From Deltaproteobacteria bacterium (GTDB taxonomy: Bacteria; Desulfobacterota; Desulfobacteria; Desulfobacterales; UBA11574), in the NCBI GenBank assembly GCA_019308685.1, contig JAFDHQ010000010.1:1-37537 (forward strand): a stretch of 37,537 nucleotides of DNA. The letters run 5' to 3'. The notes below the pieces were generated by a model, which did not search any database, was not told the origin of the DNA, and saw only the letters and a program-made list of their open reading frames with translations. The position numbers and the translations under genes were made by a program. Below are positions 8,733 through 16,310 of the stretch, piece by piece (within the stretch, counting starts at the first letter, position 1; each line of letters opens with the position of its first letter).

Positions 8733-8841
8733 TGAAATGTTTTATTTTAAAAAATCAAAGTTAAGAACGCATAAAACAGGTAAACTCTAAGGGCAACCCC
8801 CTGATAAAAATCTCGATATATCAAATAAGCAAATTATAGAT

Positions 8842-9921
8842 TCATGAGTTCATTTTTTTAAGCAATGGAATAAATTTATGGTTGGCTTTTGGAAATGGAT
8901 ACTGATCAATGTCTTGGAGTTTTATCCAGAGGTGATCTATGGGTCCGTTCAATTGAACATTGCCCGCCAGGTATTTGCAGCAAAATACATCCACACGAAT
9001 TTTAAAATGAGTATAAGCATGTTTTACCCGCATGAGGAAAGAACTGACTTCCACGGAAATATTCACTTCTTCTTGGATCTCTCTGACACAGGCTGTTTCT
9101 GCGCTTTCGCCTTTTCTAACCTTTCCGCCCGGAAATTCCCATAGCCCGCCCAAGAGTCCGTCAAGTTTTCTTCGGGTAATTAAAACATGGGTATTTTTAA
9201 ACACAACACCCACGGCAATATGATACTCCGGTCTGGGCGGACTTTTGATCCGTTGGGGATAGTTATCTATGGTTTGGAATCGATAAGTACGGCAATAGGA
9301 TAGAAGAGGGCATATCCCGCAATTTGGGTTTTTCGGTTTACAAATCAATGCCCCCAACTCCATTAATGCCTGGTTAAACATACCGGGTTGTTTCGGATCT
9401 AACAGCTTTTCGGATGCCTCTTTGAATATTTTATACGAAGCGGATTTGTTTACAGGCGCATTTATCTGAAGCATACGGGCAAGCACTCGCTTGACATTTC
9501 CGTCTACTACGGCATGGGGTTTATGAAAGGCGATACTTAATACGGCGGATGCGATGTAATCCCCCACCCCCGATAAGCTTTTAAAATCATGCCAGTTACC
9601 GGGAATTCTTCCTTGGTGTTTTTCAAGCACCGTCTTTGCCGCCCGATGCAGATTTCGTGCCCGTGCATAGTATCCCATTCCCTCCCAGACCTTGAGTACT
9701 TCGTTTATATCGGATTGAGCCAGAGATTGCACATTCGGAAAATGAAAAAGAAAAGTCCGGTAATAGGGCAGAACCGTGTTCACCTGGGTTTGCTGTAGCA
9801 TGACTTCAGACACCCATATGCAATAGGGATCATCTGTTTCACGCCAGGGCAGAGAACGTTTGTTTTTTTTATACCATAAGAAGAGTTCGGATTGGATTTG
9901 ACGGATCTTTTTGGCTGTCAT
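8842..9921 (-). CDS. mutY: Adenine DNA glycosylase MutY
   Basis: MutY removes adenine mispaired with 8-oxoguanine, part of the GO repair system. I start at ATG 9921 (MTAKKIRQ, 359 aa) because homology begins just after it; the frame stays open to 10047, but that would add 42 unlikely residues and overlap the cytochrome gene. Landmarks are E39 in SEVMLQQTQV (catalytic Glu), D140 in AVVDGNVKRVLAR (catalytic Asp), a helix-hairpin-helix around 117-122, and a 4Fe-4S cluster at C194, C201, C204, C210. The C-terminal domain (about 228-355) is MutT-like and, unlike most MutY proteins, keeps a nearly full Nudix box: G266, E272, R280, E281, E284, E285, with only the late Gly replaced by Asn287. It might therefore also hydrolyse a nucleotide such as 8-oxo-dGTP. 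It converges with the HDOD gene. Confidence 0.94.
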   Translation of the reverse strand: MTAKKIRQIQSELFLWYKKNKRSLPWRETDDPYCIWVSEVMLQQTQVNTVLPYYRTFLFHFPNVQSLAQSDINEVLKVWEGMGYYARARNLHRAAKTVLEKHQGRIPGNWHDFKSLSGVGDYIASAVLSIAFHKPHAVVDGNVKRVLARMLQINAPVNKSASYKIFKEASEKLLDPKQPGMFNQALMELGALICKPKNPNCGICPLLSYCRTYRFQTIDNYPQRIKSPPRPEYHIAVGVVFKNTHVLITRRKLDGLLGGLWEFPGGKVRKGESAETACVREIQEEVNISVEVSSFLMRVKHAYTHFKIRVDVFCCKYLAGNVQLNGPIDHLWIKLQDIDQYPFPKANHKFIPLLKKMNS

Positions 9922-10024
9922 ATTAAGACAATTCATCGCTGGATCGGAATAGTCATCCGGGACCTTTAAAAACAGGCAGATCTTCCAAAAAGGACAAAAG
10001 ATGTGTAAATCAATGCCATGAAAA

Positions 10025-10522
10025 TTATTCTTTAGGGTGACACTCAATGCAACCGGTAGGACCGGTGTTGGGCAGTTTTGTGTTCAACGTCTGGTATGAC
10101 ATTTCCATTTCTTTGCGCTTTGCTTTGATGGCTTTATGGCACCCGACACAATTCTGATGAAACGCATACTTGAAATATTTGATGCCTGTATCCGTATAAG
10201 CCAGGTATTTGGTGGGCTTTTTCGGAGACTCGAGCAGGTCATGGCAACCCGATGTTGTGCAACTGGTAATTTGAGTTTTTCCGTCCCATTTGTGGTGACA
10301 CATTCTGCACTCATAAATAAAATGCTTGGAATGATGGAATTCAACCGGGGACCTTTTCTGTTCGACCGTCCCTTCCGGTTGGAGAACAATAACACCCATG
10401 GGAACACGCATAACCTCCAGCTTCTCTTCACCGGCATCTGCATCTGGTCCGGTTGCTTCCCATGAGATCCCCAGAGTAAAAGCCATCATCAAACACAACA
10501 CCCCAATGCGTATTTTATTCAT
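10025..10522 (-). CDS. Periplasmic tetraheme cytochrome c3-type protein
   Basis: A secreted multiheme cytochrome typical of sulfate reducers, carrying electrons between periplasmic hydrogenases or formate dehydrogenases and membrane complexes. I choose ATG 10522 (165 aa) because AAGGA lies 5 bases upstream; an ATG at 10537 has no ribosome site. A signal peptide covers about residues 1-30. Four covalent heme sites are visible: C72-x2-C75-H76, C88-x4-C93-H94, C125-x2-C128-H129 and C158-x2-C161-H162. Extra histidines (H63, H64, H67, H77, H122) could supply bis-His ligation for all four hemes. The spacing pattern (x2, x4, x2, x2) differs from the classic type I c3 order (x2, x4, x2, x4), so it may be a type II or divergent c3. 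It lies upstream of mutY on the same strand, without an evident functional tie. Confidence 0.9.
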   Translation of the reverse strand: MNKIRIGVLCLMMAFTLGISWEATGPDADAGEEKLEVMRVPMGVIVLQPEGTVEQKRSPVEFHHSKHFIYECRMCHHKWDGKTQITSCTTSGCHDLLESPKKPTKYLAYTDTGIKYFKYAFHQNCVGCHKAIKAKRKEMEMSYQTLNTKLPNTGPTGCIECHPKE

Positions 10523-10564
10523 CTTTATCCTTTTCATAAAAAAAATAGCTTTAAATTCTTTAAG

Positions 10565-10640
10565 TTAGTGTCGTTAAAAGGTATTCAAGGATAATATTTC
10601 TGTTTTCGAGCATGCAAAAATTAAATTAAAAAGACACTAA
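10565..10640. other. 8-base inverted repeat upstream of cytochrome gene
   Basis: TTAGTGTC (10565-10572) and GACACTAA (10633-10640) form a perfect inverted repeat 60 bases apart in the spacer between the cytochrome gene (minus) and the Cys-rich remnant (plus). It could be an operator pair or chance; the same letters resemble the edge of the dispersed repeat seen elsewhere. Confidence 0.2.
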
Positions 10641-10710
10641 TGCTAAATATATTAAAAAATTTCAATAAAAAAATGATCTTCTCGGCTATTTTTTTTGATG
10701 TTCTGATACA

Positions 10711-10962
10711 ATGACTAAAAAAGACTTCAAAGATTATATTTGCCGGCCCTTTTGTATGTTTTATAAAGAAGGGCAAAAAGAAGAGATGGCCTGTCAGGGT
10801 GCCCTCGTTGTCGAGTCTTTGGTTCGTCAGGAACGGATTTCCTTAGAGCAGATATATTTATCGATTAAAAATTATCAGTTATGTCTAAAGCACAAGGATA
10901 CACTCACCCGATATGTATGCCGGCAATGCCCGTTCCCTACGAAACTGCCGCCCGGTATTTGA
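10711..10962 (+). pseudogene. Small Cys-rich protein, 3' end lost
   Basis: An 83-codon frame with 'ICRPFCMFYKEGQKEEMACQGA' split across residues 10-31, then C57, H60 and VCRQCPF (69-75). The cysteine pattern resembles a small Cys-rich protein family that I associate with radical SAM genes in sulfate reducers; there a further Cys pair normally follows the CPF. Here the frame runs into unrelated residues (PTKLPPGI) and stops, while radical-SAM-like coding sequence begins in another frame from about 10926. I read this as a gene whose end was removed by a deletion that also removed the first part of the next gene. It might still be translated. The recall of the family is from memory and its function is unknown to me. 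Confidence 0.5.
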
Positions 10963-11323
10963 ATTACGCTTTTGGAGGCGGTTACCATGGTTCATCGGAA
11001 GGATTTGCCTGCGGCAGACATCTGATGACTGTTCTGCCTGATAAACAGGCGGTTAAATGCGGATTTTATACCGACCGCCCCCTGGGAGATGCACAGAAAA
11101 GCCTGAAACAATGCTGCCGGAATTAAAGGACATTGATGTTAATGATTTTAATGTCATCTGGCATCATCCTATATTGAATCATTTTAGAACATTTAATAAA
11201 AACAACTGCCCCCAAACTGCCTGTTTGCTGTTTCATTCCTGCCATGGGGGGTGTCCGGCATTGAGTTATATTTTTTATAACATGCTCAACGGACCGGACC
11301 CGAGATGTGTTAATCAAGAATGA
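10926..11323 (+). pseudogene. Radical SAM/SPASM C-terminal remnant, frameshifted
   Basis: From about 10926, one frame encodes 'FGGGYHGSSEGFACGRH', 'LMTVLPDKQAVKCGFYTD' and 'RPLGDAQKSLKQCC', which resembles the C-terminal auxiliary-cluster region (SPASM/Twitch) of radical SAM proteins. It stops at 11126. The continuation 'ELKDIDVNDFNV' and then a Cys cluster (NCPQTAC, SCHGGC, DPRC) lies in a second frame, 11108-11323, so a single-base loss around 11115-11120 would explain the break. The N-terminal radical SAM barrel with its CxxxCxxC motif is absent upstream. The gene is therefore truncated and frameshifted, unless the assembly has errors. What it once modified cannot be told. A small cupin gene follows 40 bases later. 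Confidence 0.6.
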
Positions 11324-11362
11324 TCGTTGAGAAAAGAAAAATCTATGAAAAGGAGCATCATA

Positions 11363-11701
11363 ATGAACACATTTGATCTGAAAAATAACGCCCTAATTTC
11401 CGATTCCGGTGAATCTATTTTCGGCATGGAACATACCGGCAGTCATGCCTGCTATATGATCTATGGGGTTTTAAAACCCGGGCAAGAAAAACGGGTGATA
11501 AAACCCGGAAAAGGTCATGAAGAAATGGTTCTTGCCGTGAAAGGAAATTTTGAAATATCCGGACGATTCAGCGGTGAGCTGAGGGAAGGATGCGCATTTC
11601 ATGTTGCCGGTGAGGACACGGTTACTCTTCAAAGTACAGACACCACAGATGCATGTTATGTCATTGCCGGCGGTCATTCCCAGGACGGGCATCATCATTG
11701 A
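11363..11701 (+). CDS. Small single-domain cupin protein
   Basis: A 112 aa product with the look of a single cupin barrel: 'YGVLKPGQEKRV', 'GKGHEEMVLAVKGNFEIS' and 'ELREGCAFHVAGEDTVTL'. The central H-E-E-M and later H could belong to the cupin metal site, and the C-terminus HSQDGHHH could bind extra metal. I choose ATG 11363 because AGGAG sits 7 bases upstream; in-frame starts at 11327 and 11345 lack this. No substrate can be inferred. It follows the broken radical SAM gene and may once have been in an operon with it. It converges with topA. Confidence 0.75.
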   Translation: MNTFDLKNNALISDSGESIFGMEHTGSHACYMIYGVLKPGQEKRVIKPGKGHEEMVLAVKGNFEISGRFSGELREGCAFHVAGEDTVTLQSTDTTDACYVIAGGHSQDGHHH

Positions 11702-11705
11702 CTTC

Positions 11706-11727
11706 TAAATAGTGTCCATCCATAAAT
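11706..11727 (-). repeat. Dispersed repeat copy
   Basis: Read on the minus strand, this is a 22-base copy with core ATTTATGGATGGACAC. It matches 28639-28660 at 21 of 22 positions. It lies in the 52-base gap between the converging cupin and topA genes. Confidence 0.6.
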
Positions 11728-11753
11728 GTTGTGCCAACTGAAGGGTATGTGGG

Positions 11754-14030
11754 TTACGTTTTCTGTTTATAGCCACATCCTTTGGTATGACAGGAAAGAT
11801 AAGTACCTTGTTTTTTCGTGGTTTTTTCAAGCAGGAAACCAGCGCCGCACTTGGGGCATTCTTTAGCGACAGGCTTGTCCCATACGGCGAAATTACAGTC
11901 GGGAAATTGGCTGCAGCCGTAAAATATTTTACCCCGTTTGGACTTGCGCTGCATAAGAGTGCCGTCACAGTCTTTCTCAGGGCAAGTTACGCCGGTTGGC
12001 TGCACCTCGTTGTCAGAGACAACCGATTGAGTGTTTCTACAGTCCGGGTAACCGCTGCAAGCGTAAAATGTACCGTATTTCCCCTGTTTGATGAGCATGG
12101 GTCTTCCACATTTTTCACAGACTCTATCGGAAGCTTCGTCAGAAGACGGCTCAATAGGATGAATTACGCCTTTTTCATCCCGGGCGTAGTTTCGGGTATA
12201 GGTACATTTCGGATAGTTGCTGCAACCCAGAAAATGTCCGTTTTTGCCGACCCTGATCGTTAGTGTTGAATGACATTTGGGACAGACCAGGTCTGTTGGC
12301 ATACCCACGGCCTTTAAACTGAGCATATCTGTTGAAGCTGTTTTTAGGGTGTTTTGAAAAGAGTCATAAAAGCGTTCCAAGACTTCTAAAGAATTAACAT
12401 CTGAAGCTTCTATACGGTCCAGGTTATCCTCCATTTTTGCGGTAAATTCCACATCAAATACTTCGGGGAAGCTTTGCACCAGCAGGTCGTTTACGATAAA
12501 TCCAAGCTCGCTGGGCTTAAAATAATTTTTAACCATATCCACATATCCCTTTTCTCTGATTGTGGAGAGAATGTTTGAATAAGTGCTGGGACGGCCGATC
12601 CCGTTTTCTTCGAGCTCTTTGACCAAAGACGCTTCCGAAAACCTTGGGGGCGGCAGGGTAAAATGTTGTTTGGGCTCTAATTTATTGAGTTTCAAGACCA
12701 TTCCTTCATCAAGTTCAGGAAGATCATCTTTTGCCTGCCGGTTTTTGCTTTCGATCTCTTCGTCCACAGACATATAAAGTGCCATGAAACCGGGAAACTT
12801 AACTGTTGATCCGCTTGCGGTGAACAGGTAAGAACCTGCTTTTATCGATACGGAGGTTTTATTGATAAGCGCCTGCTTCATCTGGGATGCAACAAAGCGC
12901 TCCCAGATCAGCCGGTATAAGGCAAGCTGGTCTTTGGAAAGATACGGGGTTACTTTTTCAGGTGTATTAAAAACCGATGTGGGCCGTATGGCTTCATGGG
13001 CATCTTGAGCCTTTTTACGGTTTTTGAAAATTCTCGGCTTATCCGGAGCATATTTTTCTCCGAATTTTTCACGAATAAGTTCGAGAGCCTGAAAAGCGGC
13101 TTCTTTTGCAATGCGTATGGAATCTGTCCGCATATAAGTGATTAGCCCTTCGGGTTCACCGGGTCCAAAGTCTATACCTTCGTAAAGCTGTTGAGCGATG
13201 CTCATGGTCTTTTTGGCCGAGAATCTTAACTTTCGTATGGCTTCCTGTTGGAGTTTGCTAGTAATAAACGGCGGGAGAGGATTTCTTTTCGTGGTTTTCT
13301 TCTGAACTTTTTCCACGGTAAATTTTTCTCTGGACAGCTCTTCCACAATGGAACTCGATGCTTTCTCGTCGGGAATTTTAATTTTTTCCCCTTTCTTTTT
13401 AACCAGCTTTGCCGTAAATGGTGGTGGTGCGTTATCCTCAAGGTGAGCGGTTATCGACCAGTACTCTTCGGACTCAAAGGCCTGGATAGCGCGTTCCCTT
13501 TCACAGATGATCCGAACGGCAACGGACTGTACCCGCCCGGCGCTGAGTCCGCCTTTTACTTTACGCCACAACAAGGGAGATATCTGGTATCCCACAAGTC
13601 TGTCAAGAATCCTGCGAGCCTGCTGGGCTTCATACTTGTTACGATTGAGATCTTCAGGCGATGCAATCGCCTTATGAATGGCGTTTTTTGTAAGCTCATG
13701 AAAAAGAACTCTGTGGAATCTTCTCCCCTTTTTTTTGAGAACTTCAGCGGTATGCCATGCGATGGCTTCACCTTCCCTGTCCGGGTCAGGCGCAAGGTAA
13801 ATATCATTTGAATCGCCTGCAGCCTGTTTCAGAGATTTTATCACTTTTTGTTTTCCGGGAATGTTCGTATATATGGGTTTAAAACCTTCCTCGATATTGA
13901 TGCCGATTTCCTTTGCCGGAAGGTCCTTTATATGACCGACGGTTGCAGCGATATTGTAATTATTACCGAGATATTTTTTAAGAGTTCTCACTTTAGTTGG
14001 GGATTCTACGACAACAAGCGGTTTGATCAC
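11754..14030 (-). CDS. topA: DNA topoisomerase I
   Basis: A type IA topoisomerase that relaxes negative supercoils. The GTG start at 14030 is supported by GAGG 7 bases upstream. The Toprim domain has E9 in VVVESPTK and the acidic PDPDREGE at 81-88; the active-site tyrosine is Y299 in GLITYMRTDS, next to R301. The C-terminal part holds four zinc-ribbon repeats (CPKC...C-x4-C; CEKC...CSGYPDC; CPEKDC...CSQFPDC; CPKC...CHTKGC), all with complete cysteines. The 758 aa length is normal for bacterial TopA with multiple C-terminal fingers. It is last in the co-directional block yajC-secD-secF-dprA-topA, a dprA-topA order common in bacteria, about 60 bases after dprA. Confidence 0.97.
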   Translation of the reverse strand: MIKPLVVVESPTKVRTLKKYLGNNYNIAATVGHIKDLPAKEIGINIEEGFKPIYTNIPGKQKVIKSLKQAAGDSNDIYLAPDPDREGEAIAWHTAEVLKKKGRRFHRVLFHELTKNAIHKAIASPEDLNRNKYEAQQARRILDRLVGYQISPLLWRKVKGGLSAGRVQSVAVRIICERERAIQAFESEEYWSITAHLEDNAPPPFTAKLVKKKGEKIKIPDEKASSSIVEELSREKFTVEKVQKKTTKRNPLPPFITSKLQQEAIRKLRFSAKKTMSIAQQLYEGIDFGPGEPEGLITYMRTDSIRIAKEAAFQALELIREKFGEKYAPDKPRIFKNRKKAQDAHEAIRPTSVFNTPEKVTPYLSKDQLALYRLIWERFVASQMKQALINKTSVSIKAGSYLFTASGSTVKFPGFMALYMSVDEEIESKNRQAKDDLPELDEGMVLKLNKLEPKQHFTLPPPRFSEASLVKELEENGIGRPSTYSNILSTIREKGYVDMVKNYFKPSELGFIVNDLLVQSFPEVFDVEFTAKMEDNLDRIEASDVNSLEVLERFYDSFQNTLKTASTDMLSLKAVGMPTDLVCPKCHSTLTIRVGKNGHFLGCSNYPKCTYTRNYARDEKGVIHPIEPSSDEASDRVCEKCGRPMLIKQGKYGTFYACSGYPDCRNTQSVVSDNEVQPTGVTCPEKDCDGTLMQRKSKRGKIFYGCSQFPDCNFAVWDKPVAKECPKCGAGFLLEKTTKKQGTYLSCHTKGCGYKQKT

Positions 14031-14089
14031 AGTATTACCTCATCACATTATTAAAATTGGGGGCAAAGCCCCAGGTTCTTTTCTTTCCT

Positions 14090-15199
14090 TTACTCCATGG
14101 CTTCCCGGGAAAAGAGTTTTCCCGGGGATTGGAGCACAATACCTTTCAGCTCCAGCTGGAGCAGAATGCTCGATAGTTTGCCAGGTTTCATGGAAAGCTT
14201 CCTTGCAAGGTCATCGATGTGAAGCGGATACGGACCAAGGGCTTCAAACACAAGGGATTCCTTGGATGATAAATGCGAGATCCTTTCCATGGTTTCATTA
14301 CCGGTTTTATCCTCTTCATGCGGGGCCTTAATTGCATAAGAGAGTTCTTCCATAATATCCTGGGCATGTTCAACCAGTTTGGCCCCCTGTTTTATAAGCG
14401 TGTGTGTCCCGGTGCTTTTGAATGAATGAATGCTTCCCGGAATGGCAAATACTTCCCTGTTTTGTTCTGCGGCAAGTCGGGCGGTTATCAGTGATCCGCT
14501 TCTTTTTGTAGCTTCAACGACCACGGTTCCAAGGGAAATGCCGCTAATTATCCTGTTTCGTATCGGGAAATTGTGTGGTTCAGGTTCCCTCAACAAAGGA
14601 AATTCCGAAATAACGGCGCCGTTTTCGGCGATGGTATGGAAAAGCTTGCGGTTTTCTGCCGGATAAACGATCTCCAGACCGCTTCCTAACACCGCAATCG
14701 TCCTTCCTCCGCCTGTTAATGCGCCTTGGTGGGCAGCCGAGTCAATGCCAATTGCCATGCCGCTGACGATCGTCATTTTAAGTAAAGCCAAGTTCTTACA
14801 CAGACGACGGGTTGTAGAGATTCCGTATTCTGTTGCATTCCTGGAGCCCACAACCGCTATATTTTTAAATGAACCGTTAAGACGGCCGAAAACATACAAA
14901 AAGGGCGGAGGATCCGGTATTTGAAGTAAAAGGTGTGGATAATCCGTATCCGACATGGTGACAATTTTATAACCTTTTTTGATCACAAGGTCGAGATCCT
15001 TTTTGACCGAATCACGAATTATGTGATGCTTTATTGCGGAGACAAGACGAGGTGTTATGCCTTTTACCTCAAGAAGATCCTTTCTGGATGCTTCAAAAAC
15101 ATTCTCCGGTGAATTAAAACAATCTATAAGCCGCTTGAAAAGGTGATTTCCTATTCCCGGAACACTTTTCAGAACAAACCATGGCAGAATGTTTTCCAC
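14090..15199 (-). CDS. dprA: DNA-processing protein DprA
   Basis: DprA binds incoming single-stranded DNA and loads RecA during natural transformation; it is also found in bacteria not known to be competent. It has an N-terminal helix-hairpin-helix/SAM-like region (about 1-65), then the Rossmann-like core with VVGSRNATEYG (117-126), GMAIGIDSAAHQGAL (147-161), LGSGLEIVYP (171-180) and 'RNRIISGIS' (214-222), and a C-terminal winged-helix domain (about 300-369). The start codon is GTG at 15199, immediately after the secF stop (TAA-GTG), so translation is probably coupled to secF. The length of 369 aa is typical. Confidence 0.95.
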   Translation of the reverse strand: MENILPWFVLKSVPGIGNHLFKRLIDCFNSPENVFEASRKDLLEVKGITPRLVSAIKHHIIRDSVKKDLDLVIKKGYKIVTMSDTDYPHLLLQIPDPPPFLYVFGRLNGSFKNIAVVGSRNATEYGISTTRRLCKNLALLKMTIVSGMAIGIDSAAHQGALTGGGRTIAVLGSGLEIVYPAENRKLFHTIAENGAVISEFPLLREPEPHNFPIRNRIISGISLGTVVVEATKRSGSLITARLAAEQNREVFAIPGSIHSFKSTGTHTLIKQGAKLVEHAQDIMEELSYAIKAPHEEDKTGNETMERISHLSSKESLVFEALGPYPLHIDDLARKLSMKPGKLSSILLQLELKGIVLQSPGKLFSREAME

Positions 15200-16240
15200 T
15201 TATTTCTTTCTTCCACGACCATGCCATGCAAGGAGTATGGGGCTTGCAACGTAAACCGATGAGTAGGTTCCGATCATAACGCCTATTATCATTGCAAATG
15301 CAAAATCATGAATAATCCCGCCTCCCAGCACAAACAGAGCAATAACGACAACAAGGGTGGTTATAGAGGTCAGTATGGTTCGGCTGAGAGTCTCATTTAC
15401 ACTTCTGTTAATTATGAGATCCAGGGAATTTTTTGGAAGTTTCTTCAGATTTTCCCGGATTCTGTCAAAAATAATGATGGTGTCATTTAGCGAATATCCG
15501 ATAATGGTGAGGAGCGCTGCGATAATCGGAAGGGTAAATTCTTTGTCAAAAATAGAAAATATGCCAACGGTTATGGTGACATCATGAATAAGGGCCACAA
15601 TAGCCCCCATAGCGTATTTCAGCTCGAGAAACCAGAAAAGCAAGAGGGTTACGATCAATGCGGCTGCGATAAGATAAGGAACGCTCACATTAAAAATAGA
15701 AAGAAGATAGACAGCACCCATGAGAGCAGCGGCCATGACTCCGCTTAGAACCCATTTGAATTCAAAACGGCCGGATATATATATCGTAATAAAAAGCAGG
15801 GCGAAAAACATGGCAAAAAGCGCTTTTTCCCGTAAATCTTTGCCGACCTGAGGTCCGACCATCTCAATACGACGAATGTTGACTGCATTTCCTGTTGAGG
15901 CTTCCAGGGCTTTCTGTACTTTTGAAGAAAATCCCTGTGAGGTCATAACAGACATGTCCGTTCGGATAAGATATTCATTATCACTCTGATCACCGAATTG
16001 TTGAACTGACGATTTGCCCAAATCTATGGTGGCAAGGCCCGTTTTTATTCTATTCAGGCTTGCAGGGGTGTTAAACTTTACCTGTATCAATGTACCGCCG
16101 GCGAAATCGATACCATATCTGGGTCCTTTATGAATTAATAGAGAGGTAATACTGACAAGGATCATAGCCAGGGATATTAAGAAAGCGATTTTTCTCTTAC
16201 CTACAAAATTAATGTTGATATCAGGTTTTATAAACTGCAT
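15200..16240 (-). CDS. secF: Protein translocase subunit SecF
   Basis: SecF, with SecD, uses the proton motive force to aid the late steps of Sec export. The 346 aa protein has an N-terminal membrane segment (about 17-36), a periplasmic P1-like domain beginning 'YGIDFAGGTLIQVKF', and then five membrane segments. Typical signatures are visible: 'FDRIRENLKK' in a cytoplasmic loop and 'SVNETLSRTILTSITTLVVV'. The ATG has AGGGGA 8 bases upstream. It ends directly against the dprA start, and secD lies 70 bases upstream. Confidence 0.97.
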   Translation of the reverse strand: MQFIKPDININFVGKRKIAFLISLAMILVSITSLLIHKGPRYGIDFAGGTLIQVKFNTPASLNRIKTGLATIDLGKSSVQQFGDQSDNEYLIRTDMSVMTSQGFSSKVQKALEASTGNAVNIRRIEMVGPQVGKDLREKALFAMFFALLFITIYISGRFEFKWVLSGVMAAALMGAVYLLSIFNVSVPYLIAAALIVTLLLFWFLELKYAMGAIVALIHDVTITVGIFSIFDKEFTLPIIAALLTIIGYSLNDTIIIFDRIRENLKKLPKNSLDLIINRSVNETLSRTILTSITTLVVVIALFVLGGGIIHDFAFAMIIGVMIGTYSSVYVASPILLAWHGRGRKK

Positions 16241-16310
16241 TGATGGTGTCCCCTAAGATTGTTATGTTATGCTTTTTGATATAACGATTTAGTTGAAATA
16301 GTTTGCGACA

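Noticed and set aside
8880-8910. GGAAATGGATACTGATC resembles the dispersed repeat core
   Set aside because: It lies inside the conserved MutY C-terminus and encodes family-typical residues, so the likeness is probably chance.
13248-13811. 187-codon open frame opposite topA
   Set aside because: It is an antisense shadow of a strongly conserved topA coding region.
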